A stretch of 64,000 nucleotides of DNA, taken from positions 124,001 through 188,000 of the forward strand of contig CAJXJK010000008.1 in the NCBI GenBank assembly GCA_913054135.1, given 5' to 3'. The notes beneath the pieces are model-generated. The model saw only the letters and a list, made by a program, of their open reading frames with translations. It was not told where the DNA came from and ran no database searches. Shown here in pieces: positions 45,187 to 53,730 of this stretch. A program made the translations under genes and the position numbers. This DNA comes from an uncultured Flavobacteriales bacterium (GTDB lineage Bacteria > Bacteroidota > Bacteroidia > Flavobacteriales_D > Crocinitomicaceae). Each line of letters opens with the position of its first letter. The first letter of the stretch is position 1.

Positions 45187-45642
45187 ATGATGAAAGACAT
45201 CTTCACAATTGACGTTACTAATGAAGTGTTAGAACGTATTGAAAAGCTCAATTATGAGTCACAGCCTGAATGGGGGAAAATGAATGTTGCGCAAATGCTA
45301 GCGCATTGCAATGTGACTTACGATATGGTATTTACTGATCATTACGTAAAGGCAAAAGCTTTTAAAAAGTTTCTTCTATCTTCCTTGGTGAAGAATGCGG
45401 TTGTGAACGACAAACCTTATAAAAAGAACATCCGAACAGCACCTCAGTTTCTTATAGTTGACGAGCGTGAATTCGAAACTGAAAAAACTAAATTGGTTGC
45501 ACACATTAAAAAGGTACAAGACCTTGGACCTGATCATTTTGAAGGAAAAGAATCAAATTCGTTTGGGAACTTAACCGCAAGACAATGGAATAATATGTTT
45601 TACAAACACATTGATCATCACCTAAGTCAATTTGGAGTCTAA
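45187..45642 (+). CDS. DUF1569 (DinB-like) protein
   Basis: 151 residues. Signature: NYESQPEWGKMNVAQMLAHC in the first half and YKHIDHHLSQFG at the end, with His in HC and HIDHH placed like the DinB metal triad. DUF1569 proteins are cytoplasmic and of unknown function; related DinB proteins include thiol-dependent transferases. Stand-alone gene, 85 bp after the GNAT pair. Confidence 0.82.
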   Translation: MMKDIFTIDVTNEVLERIEKLNYESQPEWGKMNVAQMLAHCNVTYDMVFTDHYVKAKAFKKFLLSSLVKNAVVNDKPYKKNIRTAPQFLIVDEREFETEKTKLVAHIKKVQDLGPDHFEGKESNSFGNLTARQWNNMFYKHIDHHLSQFGV

Positions 45643-45689
45643 GCGAAAAAGCGCTCAAACTTTTTTATCGCATCAACTGTTCATTAATT

Positions 45690-46376
45690 ATGAAGCAATT
45701 TGTAATTATTGGAGGTTCAAGCGGTATTGGCAAGTCAATTGCCAAAAAATTGAAAAATCAAGGTGAAGTAAGTGCGACTTACTTTCAAAATCAAGAAGAT
45801 CTTGAAGATGGTGTTAATTGGCAATTCTTTGATGCACTTAACCCAAATTATGATTGGCTCCCCGATCAGATTGATGGATTAGTTTATTGTCCTGGAGCTA
45901 TAAACCTCAAGCCATTTAAACGTATTGACAGAAAGACTCTTATTGAAGACTTTAATTTACAAGTGGGTGGAGCTTACGAAACTATTCAGAAAGCTTTGCC
46001 TGCTCTTAAAAAAAGTGATAATGCCAGTGTTTTGTTATTCTCTACAGTAGCTGTGCAAAATGGTTTTAATTTTCATTCATTAGTGTCAACATCAAAAGGA
46101 GCTATTGAAGGATTAACTGCCGCTCTGGCTGCCGAATTGGCTCCCAACATCAGAGTGAATGCTATTGCCCCTTCTCTCACTCAAACCAATCTCAGTTCGA
46201 AAATGTTGAATACTGAAATAAAAATGGAACAAAACAATAATCGCCATCCACTAAAAAGAATTGGGCAACCAGAAGATATTGCTAACATGGCCGAACTTTT
46301 ATTAACCGAAAAAGGAAGTTGGATATCTGGTCAAATAATGAAAGTAGATGGAGGAATGTCCTCCATTAAATCTTAA
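45690..46376 (+). CDS. Short-chain dehydrogenase/reductase
   Basis: 228 residues. Nucleotide-binding start VIIGGSSGIGKSIAKKL, NAG-equivalent YCPGAIN, and a catalytic region LLFSTVAVQ ... VSTSKGAIEG. The usual YxxxK Tyr appears as STSKG, so Tyr is replaced by Ser/Thr, which may alter catalysis. The C-terminus KVDGGMSSI is standard. It is the first gene of the photolyase island, 4 bp before the TIGR03643 gene; similar SDR genes are known beside photolyases. Confidence 0.85.
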   Translation: MKQFVIIGGSSGIGKSIAKKLKNQGEVSATYFQNQEDLEDGVNWQFFDALNPNYDWLPDQIDGLVYCPGAINLKPFKRIDRKTLIEDFNLQVGGAYETIQKALPALKKSDNASVLLFSTVAVQNGFNFHSLVSTSKGAIEGLTAALAAELAPNIRVNAIAPSLTQTNLSSKMLNTEIKMEQNNNRHPLKRIGQPEDIANMAELLLTEKGSWISGQIMKVDGGMSSIKS

Positions 46377-46380
46377 CAAT

Positions 46381-46662
46381 ATGAAAAATAGTTTTTCAGA
46401 ACGTGATTTAGATAGGATAATTGAAATGGCTTGGGAGGACCGAACCCCTTTCGAAGCCATTAAAATACAATTCCAAATAACTGAATCAGAAGTTATAAAA
46501 ATAATGAGAAGTGAATTGAAGCGCAGCAGTTTTAACCTGTGGCGTAAACGAGTTAATTCAAGAACAAGTCTCAAACATCTGAAAAAAAGAAACGAAAATA
46601 TTAAGCGATTCAAATCTGGTTTACAGAGACAAATAAGTGGTAACAAAATATCCAAAAGATGA
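46381..46662 (+). CDS. TIGR03643 family small protein
   Basis: 93 residues. The core DLDRIIEMAWEDRTPFEAIK and SEVIKIMRSELKRSSFNLWR matches TIGR03643, a helix-turn-helix-like small protein found beside photolyases in many bacteria. The C-terminal part is highly basic. The ATG at 46381, not the one at 46348 inside the SDR gene, is used. It overlaps the next gene by 4 bp (ATGA). Function unknown; DNA binding is plausible from the basic helices. Confidence 0.85.
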   Translation: MKNSFSERDLDRIIEMAWEDRTPFEAIKIQFQITESEVIKIMRSELKRSSFNLWRKRVNSRTSLKHLKKRNENIKRFKSGLQRQISGNKISKR

Positions 46663-47768
46663 AACTACTTGCCGATTATGGCCAAATATTAAATGCCGTC
46701 GGAGACATAAATCCCATTGCCTATGCTAAAAATCGGAATTATTTAGATGGTAATGTCAGCTATCTTTCTCCATACATATCACGAGGAATAATTTCTACTA
46801 AACAAATTGCTAGACGCCTCTTTAAGATAGGCTTCAACTTTGAAGAATCTGAGAAATATATGCAAGAGCTTGCTTGGAGAGATTACTGGCAGCTCGTATG
46901 GAAAAACAAACTTTCATTAATCAATAAAGACCTCAAGAGAAGTCAAAATCAAGTTGAGAATTTTGAAATCCCCGCGGCCGTTGACCAAGCTAAGACGAGA
47001 ATAAAAGCCATAGATGATGGCATACTTGAATTATTTAATACCGGCTACATGCACAACCATATGCGAATGTATGTTGCTGCGATATGCTGTAATGTGGGCA
47101 AAAGTCATTGGCTTGAGCCAGCAAAGTGGTTGTATTATCATTTGCTAGATGCAGATTGGGGAAGCAATGCGCTCAGTTGGCAATGGGTAGCAGGTTCTAA
47201 CTCTAATAAGAAGTATTTCGCGAATCAAGAAAACATCAACAAATTCACATACAGCAATCAAAAAGAAACATTCTTAGACAAGCCGTACGAAGATATTAAA
47301 GATGCTAATTGCCCTGAAGCCCTGAAAGTGACTCATATACCTCATCTAAAAACTGAACTCCCAGAGAACCTACCCTTGCGTATAAAAAGGAACCAAAACA
47401 CCCTGATTTACAATTTTTATAACCTGGATCAAAACTGGAGAAAAAATGAAAATGCAAACCGAATTCTTCTTTTAGAACCCAGTCATTTTGAAGATTACCC
47501 AATTTGCCAAAGGTCATTAGATTTTATGATTCAATATGCAAAAAAGAATATTTCAGACATTCAAATTTATAGCGGAGACTTTAAAGATTTCAAAAAGCAA
47601 TATGATATTGATTGTGTCATCAGTAAAGAGCATCCGTTCAACAAACATTTGAACGGAATAATTGACGAGAGAGATTGGATGTTCACTGATCAAACACTTT
47701 TTCCATCATTTTTTAAATTCTGGAACCACAATAAAAAGGAATTAAAAAAATGGATGATAAACCAGTAA
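46659..47768 (+). CDS. FAD-binding photolyase-related protein (domain order reversed)
   Basis: 369 residues. The first 200 residues match the FAD-binding helical domain of photolyases: NVSYLSPYISRGIIST, ELAWRDYWQLVW, TGYMHNHMRMYVAAI and DWGSNALSWQWVAGS. It lacks the N-terminal alpha/beta domain, but residues about 265-345 look like one (NRILLLEPSHFEDYP, DIQIYSGDFKDF, DCVISKEHPF), so the antenna-type domain seems to sit at the C-terminus. It overlaps the photolyase gene by 19 bp. Role in light-driven repair or sensing is inferred from context. Confidence 0.8.
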   Translation: MKLLADYGQILNAVGDINPIAYAKNRNYLDGNVSYLSPYISRGIISTKQIARRLFKIGFNFEESEKYMQELAWRDYWQLVWKNKLSLINKDLKRSQNQVENFEIPAAVDQAKTRIKAIDDGILELFNTGYMHNHMRMYVAAICCNVGKSHWLEPAKWLYYHLLDADWGSNALSWQWVAGSNSNKKYFANQENINKFTYSNQKETFLDKPYEDIKDANCPEALKVTHIPHLKTELPENLPLRIKRNQNTLIYNFYNLDQNWRKNENANRILLLEPSHFEDYPICQRSLDFMIQYAKKNISDIQIYSGDFKDFKKQYDIDCVISKEHPFNKHLNGIIDERDWMFTDQTLFPSFFKFWNHNKKELKKWMINQ

Positions 47769-49225
47769 ACATTGTTTGGCTAAAAAAAGACTTGAGACTG
47801 CAAGACCATGAAGCATTCATGGCTGCAGAGCAGTGCTCGATTGACTATCTCATTGTCTATTTTTTTGAACCTGATCTAGTCGAAGCACCTGACATTGCTC
47901 AAAGGCACTTACGATTTATTTATCATTCTCTTAAAGAAATGAATGCCTTTTTAAACACAAAAAACAGGCACGTTGAAATCATGAATATCAATGCTGTAGA
48001 GGGGTTTTCACTGCTGTCAGAACACTACGATATCAAAACAATCTTTTCTCATCAAGAATCTGGAACACAAAGAAGTTGGAATCGTGATAAACAAGTAAAA
48101 AAATGGTGTGACTTTAACAATGTACTATGGGAAGAAAAGCAGAGAGATGGAATCGTTAGAGGTATTACAAACCGAGATAATTGGGATAAGCAATGGTATG
48201 GCACTATCAACCAGCCAACTTTCAACAATCAATACACAACAAGTAGTTTGAAAAGGGCAAATCTTAATCTAGATAGCACTCCAGCTGATTTTTTTAAAAA
48301 CTTAGAGAATTACCCAAAACGCTTTCAACCAGCCGGCGAAAAAAGTGCTTGGAAGTACCTCCAATCCTTTACTAATCAGAGAGGATTTAATTATTCAAAA
48401 CATATTTCTAAACCAACCGAAAGCCGAATATCCTGTGGTCGCATTTCCCCTTACTTAGCTTGGGGAAATATATCTATAAAACAAGCTTTTCACCACATAA
48501 AATTGCACCCTAATTATGACAGCAACAAAAGAGCTTTTAATGGCATCTTAACTCGACTGAAGTGGCATTGTCATTTCATTCAAAAATTTGAAGTTGAATG
48601 TCGTTATGAAACTGAATGTATTAATAAAGGATATGAGCTTCTAGAAAGACCTCATAATCCAGATTTCATTGCAGCCTGGAAAACAGGGAAAACTGGCTAT
48701 CCAATGGTTGATGCCTGCATGAGAGCAGTTATAGAAACTGGTTGGATAAATTTTCGAATGAGGGCCATGCTCGTCTCATTTCTTTGCCATCATCTTGATC
48801 AAGATTGGAGAGAAGGAGTCTATTTTCTTGCCAGACAATTTTTAGACTACGAGCCCGGTATACATTATCCTCAATTTCAAATGCAAGCAGGCACGACAGG
48901 GATTAACACGGTTAGAATTTACAATCCTACAAAACAATCATACGATCATGACCCAAAAGGTGTATTTATAAAAACATGGATTCCTGAACTTCAAAATGTT
49001 CCAGACACGCTCATTCATGAGCCACATAAAATGACCCTAATGGAACAAAGCCTTCACGAAGCTGTTCTAAATCAAGACTATCCGAGTCCAATTGTCAACT
49101 TACAAGAAAACGGTAAAAAAGCTAGATCTAAAATTTGGGGACACAGAAAAAACGAAGTGGTAAAGCAAGAAAACAAAAGAATTCTTGCCATGCATGTAAG
49201 AAAAAACAAAAAAAAGAAGGAGTAA
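47750..49225 (+). CDS. Deoxyribodipyrimidine photolyase / cryptochrome
   Basis: 491 residues, full length. The N-terminal alpha/beta antenna domain starts VNIVWLKKDLRLQDHEAF; the helical FAD domain has ISPYLAWGNISIKQAF, TGYPMVDACMRAVIETGWI, NFRMRAMLVSFL and FLDYEPGIHYPQFQMQ. It binds FAD and either repairs UV dimers with blue light or acts as a cryptochrome; the region LARQFLDYEPGIHYPQ, in place of the bacterial GxxRxF DWxPGxxNxxWQW form, suggests a distinct subclass. It overlaps the FAD-binding gene upstream and is 3 bp from the flavin reductase gene. Confidence 0.9.
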   Translation: MDDKPVNIVWLKKDLRLQDHEAFMAAEQCSIDYLIVYFFEPDLVEAPDIAQRHLRFIYHSLKEMNAFLNTKNRHVEIMNINAVEGFSLLSEHYDIKTIFSHQESGTQRSWNRDKQVKKWCDFNNVLWEEKQRDGIVRGITNRDNWDKQWYGTINQPTFNNQYTTSSLKRANLNLDSTPADFFKNLENYPKRFQPAGEKSAWKYLQSFTNQRGFNYSKHISKPTESRISCGRISPYLAWGNISIKQAFHHIKLHPNYDSNKRAFNGILTRLKWHCHFIQKFEVECRYETECINKGYELLERPHNPDFIAAWKTGKTGYPMVDACMRAVIETGWINFRMRAMLVSFLCHHLDQDWREGVYFLARQFLDYEPGIHYPQFQMQAGTTGINTVRIYNPTKQSYDHDPKGVFIKTWIPELQNVPDTLIHEPHKMTLMEQSLHEAVLNQDYPSPIVNLQENGKKARSKIWGHRKNEVVKQENKRILAMHVRKNKKKKE

Positions 49226-49228
49226 AAA

Positions 49229-49885
49229 ATGCACTTAACTTTTAATGATATTCAATCAAGTGATAGAAAATTTAGAATTAATCTAATCAATTCTATTACA
49301 GGTATCAAACCGGCTAACCTTATCGGAACTGTCTCAGAGGATGGTATCAACAACCTTGCAATAATCAGTTCAGTTGTTCACCTCGGTAGCCATCCGCCTT
49401 TAATTGGATTTATTATGAGGCCAAAACATCAGGTAAAAAGAGACACCTTTGAAAATATAGTAACCACAGAAAACTTTACAATCAATCAAGTTTCAACCAA
49501 AATGATCAAAAGGGCACATTATACTTCGGCTAAATTTGATGAAACAATCTCTGAGTTCGAAGAATGCAACTTCAGCTCAGAATTTTTGGACGGTTTTAGC
49601 GCACCATACGTCAAAGAAAGCAAGCTCAAAATTGGGCTGCAGCACCTAGAAAGTATTCCGATAAAAGCGAACAAAACGTTAATGATTGTAGGGCAAGTTG
49701 AACACTTATACATTGATGACAATTTTATTGACCCTAAAGGGTACATAAACCTTGAATCAATGAACTCAGCCGGAATTGGAGGTTTAAACAGTTACTACGA
49801 GCTCAACAAAGTAGCCGAATACCCTTATGCTCGAATTGGCGAAATTCCAGACTTTAAGCATGAAAAAACAGCATCTTCCATCTAA
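49229..49885 (+). CDS. Flavin reductase-like protein
   Basis: 218 residues. Flavin-binding split-barrel: [21 protein letters not shown] at the start, [10 protein letters not shown], and a conserved [10 protein letters not shown] region; these match the flavin reductase-like domain family (FMN/FAD-binding). It may supply reduced flavin or simply be conserved beside photolyases. Located 3 bp after the photolyase gene; the tiny DUF2256 gene begins within its last 26 bp. Confidence 0.88.
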   Translation: MHLTFNDIQSSDRKFRINLINSITGIKPANLIGTVSEDGINNLAIISSVVHLGSHPPLIGFIMRPKHQVKRDTFENIVTTENFTINQVSTKMIKRAHYTSAKFDETISEFEECNFSSEFLDGFSAPYVKESKLKIGLQHLESIPIKANKTLMIVGQVEHLYIDDNFIDPKGYINLESMNSAGIGGLNSYYELNKVAEYPYARIGEIPDFKHEKTASSI

Positions 49886-49994
49886 GGTTTGTCTTAGTTG
49901 TAATCGTCCATTTAATTGGAGAAAAAAATGGAAAAAGGATTGGGAATCTGTAAAATATTGTAGCAAGAAATGTCGATCAGTCAAAAAAAAATAG
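49860..49994 (+). CDS. DUF2256 small zinc-ribbon-like protein
   Basis: 44 residues: [20 protein letters not shown] with two Cys, then [12 protein letters not shown] with two more, the four-Cys layout of DUF2256. Such proteins are regularly found in photolyase/cryptochrome gene clusters. The gene overlaps the flavin reductase gene by 26 bp and the broken photolyase gene by 25 bp, both in other frames, so translational coupling is likely. The four Cys suggest zinc binding. Function unknown. Confidence 0.9.
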   Translation: MKKQHLPSKVCLSCNRPFNWRKKWKKDWESVKYCSKKCRSVKKK

Positions 49995-51487
49995 CGCTAA
50001 TATTTCCGCATCACCTCTTTAAGACAAATCCGTTTGACAAGGAAATAGATACCTACTTCCTTTTTGAAGAAGACCTTTTCTTTAATCAATACCATTTTCA
50101 CAAACAAAAAATAGCTTTTCATAGAGCCACCTTGAAATCATACGAAGCTTATTTGTCTTCTCACGGAAAAACTATTCATTACATAGAAGCTCAATCTAAA
50201 CAGAGCAATATAGAACACCTCATTTTACATTTAGCAAACAACAATGTAAGCGAAGTTCACCACTATGAATTAACGGACAATTGGTTGAATAAAAATCTTC
50301 TAAAAGGAGTTAGCAAAACGAATATAAAGACAGTTCGATACGCTTCACAACTATTCATTAATAATAAAGAAGATCTTCAAAAATTCTTTCGATTAGACAA
50401 AAAGAATTTTCATCAAACCACATTTTATAAACAAGAAAGAAAAAAACTAAACCTACTTTTAGACAAAGATGGAAAACCCGAAGGGGGCTAATGGACGTAC
50501 GATTCCGAAAACAGAAAAAAGTATCCCAAATCTAAAACTCCTCCGCCCGACCAATTTCCAAATAACAGTCAAATTTGGGCAGAAGCCATTGAATATACGA
50601 ATAGACATTTCAATAAAAATCCTGGGGAATTGCAGCAAGCGCCCCTATACCCGATCAATTTTGAACAAAGCGAAAAATGGTTTTCTCATTTCTTAGATCA
50701 AAAGTTTTATGCATTTGGCGATTATGAAGATGCAATTGTCCAAGATGAAAGTATTCTCCATCATAGTCTTTTATCTCCCCTTTTGAACTGTGGACTACTT
50801 CTCCCAGAGAACATAGTTAGAGAGGCAGTGAGTTTTGCTAAAGAAAATGATATACCTCTAAATTCACTTGAAGGTTTTGTTCGGCAAATTATTGGCTGGA
50901 GGGAATTCATAAGAGGTATTTATGAATTGAAAGGGGTTGATATGAGAACCAAGAATTTTTGGGGGTTTAAACGAAAAATACCGGCATCTTTTTACAATGG
51001 AACGACCGGCATTACACCATTAGACGACAGTATAAAAAAAGCTTTAGAATCAGGCTATTGTCATCATATAGAGCGCCTTATGGTTATCGGAAACTTTATG
51101 CTTTTGTGTGAATTTGATCCTGATGAGGTGTATAAATGGTTTATGGAGCTTTTCATAGATGCCTACGACTGGGTTATGGTTCCTAATGTATATGGTATGA
51201 GTCAGTTTTCAGATGGTGGATTCTTTGCAACAAAACCTTATATAAGCAGTTCAAACTACATTCTTAAAATGAGTAATTATAAAACGGGTGATTGGCAAGA
51301 AATATGGGATGGACTGTTTTGGCGATTCATGCACAAACAAAGATCTTTTTTTGAAAGCAACCCAAGACTTGCTATGCTAGTGAAAAATCTCGATAGAATG
51401 TCTGCAGAAAAACTCGAAAACCATCTTTCGATCGCTCAAGACTTTATTTCGGGGCTTGATTCATCTGATTCTTCTTCATCTACTTGA
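49970..51487 (+). pseudogene. CryPro/PhrB-type photolyase interrupted by an in-frame TAA
   Basis: The N-terminal 173 residues ([31 protein letters not shown]) and the part after the stop (EGFVRQIIGWREFIRGIY, YDWVMVPNVYGMSQFSDGG, ATKPYISSSNY) read in the same frame as one photolyase of about 505 residues. The reading frame is broken only by TAA at 50489-50491, where relatives carry a residue after GG in the motif GxPxGGxW. No indel is needed to join the halves. Either a nonsense mutation, a sequencing error or read-through explains it. The downstream half has an internal TTG start candidate (50630) but would lack the antenna domain. The usual CxxC iron-sulfur ligands of the CryPro family appear absent. 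Confidence 0.85.
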
Positions 51488-52725
51488 TTACTTCTAAATG
51501 CTGAAGGAACCAAATCAGGAATTAGTCTAAGAACTAGAGGCATTACTAGTGAACCACCTGGCAACATAAACAAGGTTAAAGCAGGAATAGATTTACCCAA
51601 ATCTTTAAACTGAGCTTTTACTCTCTTCTTTTCTTCGGCTGTTAAATCTGTTGTGGTTGACTTGGTAATTAAGGCCACCAAATCTTTTGATTGCTTTAAC
51701 TCAGCTCCTAGTTTATCTTTATTTCGCCCTAAAATTTTCTTCCAACGTTCGGTGGCGCCATTCATAAATTGTTCGGCCTCATTTTTTCCGTTTAAGAAAG
51801 GAACTACATCCGCGTTTTTGGAAATAAAGGCTTGTATAGCAATGAACGATTTATCCTGCTCTTCTTCTTCAGCTGTTAGCCTCTTTCCTAATTCTAAAAT
51901 GAAATCTTCTTCTTCAACAGTCACTATTCTATCACTAGCAATGGTGAGTGTAGCAATCTCCATGACATACCTTTTCAAAAGCCACGACATTTCATAATCA
52001 AAATCAATTTCACTTAATGGCTGGTTTTGATCCCAAAAATTCTTCGCTAATTCTCTATAAGGACCTTCGAGTTTAGATGAGGCCATAAATACATCAAATA
52101 TTGCTTCCTCTTCTTCGGCAATTTCTCCATCTGCATGTGCCGCAACCGAAACTACTTTCATCATGTCTAACATGACTTTGGTTCTTTTACGACTTATTAA
52201 ATCCCTATTATCTGAATTGATGTATTCATGATAAAGAATCAAATCTTGAAAAATCAAACTGTTGTGTAAGTAGCTCGTCCACAGTTTTGTGGTAAAACTC
52301 ATTTTAATATCAACCCTCTGACCAATAATTGATTCTAACTTTTGATAAACATCTAAATCCTTAAAATTTAACCAGTTCTTTTTGGCGTGCTCAATTTCTG
52401 TGGTCTCATAAAATGCGACAAAATGTTCTAACGAATCTTCAAGAGCTTCAACATCAAACTTTCCTTTATCAACATGATCTACCAGTATCAAACCCTCTAA
52501 CAATAAAACCTTAAACTTTTCTTGTCCAGTCCATCCCGACACAATATCATCTCCTAAAAAAAGATTAGAAGTTGGGAATCCATACATCATTCCGGTAGGT
52601 TGTAAATAACCGTAAATCAACTCTTCTGCTGACATACTACCTGGATACTTGTTCAGGCTTTCAGAATAATCGGCTAGGATAGAAAAGAACTTCTTTATCC
52701 ACCCATCACTGCTAGGATTCATCAT
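51436..52725 (-). CDS. LETM1-related protein with TerB-like domain
   Basis: 429 residues. The C-terminal part (TAEEKKRVKAQFKDLGKSIP then ALTLFMLPGGSLVMPLVLRL and LVPSAFR) matches LETM1-type membrane-anchored domains. The middle (MMKVVSVAAHADGEIAEEEE, residues about 190-260) looks like a TerB-type tellurite-resistance domain with acidic metal-binding residues. This combination is the family called LETM1-related biofilm-associated protein in flavobacteria. The gene is convergent with the photolyase pseudogene and overlaps it by 52 bp. Confidence 0.8.
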   Translation of the reverse strand: MMNPSSDGWIKKFFSILADYSESLNKYPGSMSAEELIYGYLQPTGMMYGFPTSNLFLGDDIVSGWTGQEKFKVLLLEGLILVDHVDKGKFDVEALEDSLEHFVAFYETTEIEHAKKNWLNFKDLDVYQKLESIIGQRVDIKMSFTTKLWTSYLHNSLIFQDLILYHEYINSDNRDLISRKRTKVMLDMMKVVSVAAHADGEIAEEEEAIFDVFMASSKLEGPYRELAKNFWDQNQPLSEIDFDYEMSWLLKRYVMEIATLTIASDRIVTVEEEDFILELGKRLTAEEEEQDKSFIAIQAFISKNADVVPFLNGKNEAEQFMNGATERWKKILGRNKDKLGAELKQSKDLVALITKSTTTDLTAEEKKRVKAQFKDLGKSIPALTLFMLPGGSLVMPLVLRLIPDLVPSAFRSNQVDEEESDESSPEIKS

Positions 52726-52775
52726 TTAATTTCAATTTTTATCTAAATATAGGATTTTCTAAATTGCGAAAACCC

Positions 52776-52804
52776 TTGAAATATCGAATATTGGTATAAT
52801 TTTG
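52776..52804 (+). promoter_or_regulatory. Consensus Bacteroidota promoter
   Basis: TTG (52776-52778), 18-bp spacer, TAATTTTG (52797-52804). Both elements and the spacing match the flavobacterial consensus TTG-N17-23-TAnnTTTG. The start codon of the exported protein gene lies only 16 bp downstream, implying a very short leader. Confidence 0.55.
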
Positions 52805-52820
52805 GAAGACGTTAAACTGA

Positions 52821-53684
52821 ATGAAATATTTTTTAATCTTCATATTGAACTTTACAGCCGTCACTTCTTTTTCGCAAAGATTGAGAGTGACGAAAATTTG
52901 TGACTTAGAAAAGAAGCTGTACGAAACATCAGGACTTGCACTAATTGACAATAAATATCTCATTACTCACAATGATGGCGGCAATAAATCTGAGATCTAT
53001 GTTCTTAATTTAAGGGGAGAACACCTCAAAACAATAGATATAGACGAAGCTAAAAACTTTGATTGGGAAGACTTGGCTCTTGACGACAAAGGGAAACTTT
53101 ATATTGGAGATTTTGGAAACAATCTCAATCGAAGAGAGAAATGTCATATCTACATCATCAAAAAGAACTTTGTAAACGACGAGAATCAAAAAGTAAATGC
53201 AGATAAAATCACCTTCACATTTGAAGACCAAGAAGCATTCCCACCAAAAAAGGAAAATCTAAACTTTGATGCTGAAGCCTTTGTTTGGATGAACGATAGC
53301 TTATATATTTTTACAAAATGCCGAGCAAAACCATTCACAGGTATTTCTAATATTTATGTGGTACCGGCTAAAAAAGGAAAATATAAAGCAAAGAAATTAG
53401 GGAGCCTTCAATTCTGCAGTTACAATTGGCAGTGGTGCTCAGTAACTGCGGCAGACTATAACCCGAAGTTGAATGAACTAACTGTTCTTACCTATTCTAA
53501 AATGCATGTCTTTTCAGGCTTTGAAGGCCACAAATTTTGGACAGGAAAAAGAAAGAGCTATAGCTTACCAGTCATTAAACAAAGAGAAGCCATCTGTTAT
53601 AAAGGAAAAAATACTTGGTACATGAGTGACGAGTACCGAAGAGGAATCGGCGGCGGAAATTTATACCTCCTGAAACTCAAATAA
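52821..53684 (+). CDS. Exported beta-propeller-like protein, unknown
   Basis: 287 residues with a signal peptide (to about residue 18). Repeated short strands, with segments SGLALIDNKYLITHNDGG, NFDWEDLALDDKGKLYIGDFG and FDAEAFVWMNDSLYIFTK, suggest a propeller of SdiA-regulated/NHL type. It has no T9SS sorting domain, so is expected in the periplasm or released. No catalytic motif is seen. A small 7-bp hairpin covers its stop codon. Confidence 0.7.
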   Translation: MKYFLIFILNFTAVTSFSQRLRVTKICDLEKKLYETSGLALIDNKYLITHNDGGNKSEIYVLNLRGEHLKTIDIDEAKNFDWEDLALDDKGKLYIGDFGNNLNRREKCHIYIIKKNFVNDENQKVNADKITFTFEDQEAFPPKKENLNFDAEAFVWMNDSLYIFTKCRAKPFTGISNIYVVPAKKGKYKAKKLGSLQFCSYNWQWCSVTAADYNPKLNELTVLTYSKMHVFSGFEGHKFWTGKRKSYSLPVIKQREAICYKGKNTWYMSDEYRRGIGGGNLYLLKLK

Positions 53685-53730
53685 GCCGTCTTATTTAATA
53701 CCTTAGTCTTTCAAATCCAATACGCTCATT

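Noticed and set aside
50469-50696. Third-frame reading frame across the photolyase break, suggesting a frameshift
   Set aside because: The two photolyase halves are in the same frame; a frameshift is not needed, only the TAA.
53679-53696. Hairpin AAATAAG/CTTATTT over the stop of the propeller-like gene
   Set aside because: The 7-bp AT-rich stem has no T-run; not called as a terminator.
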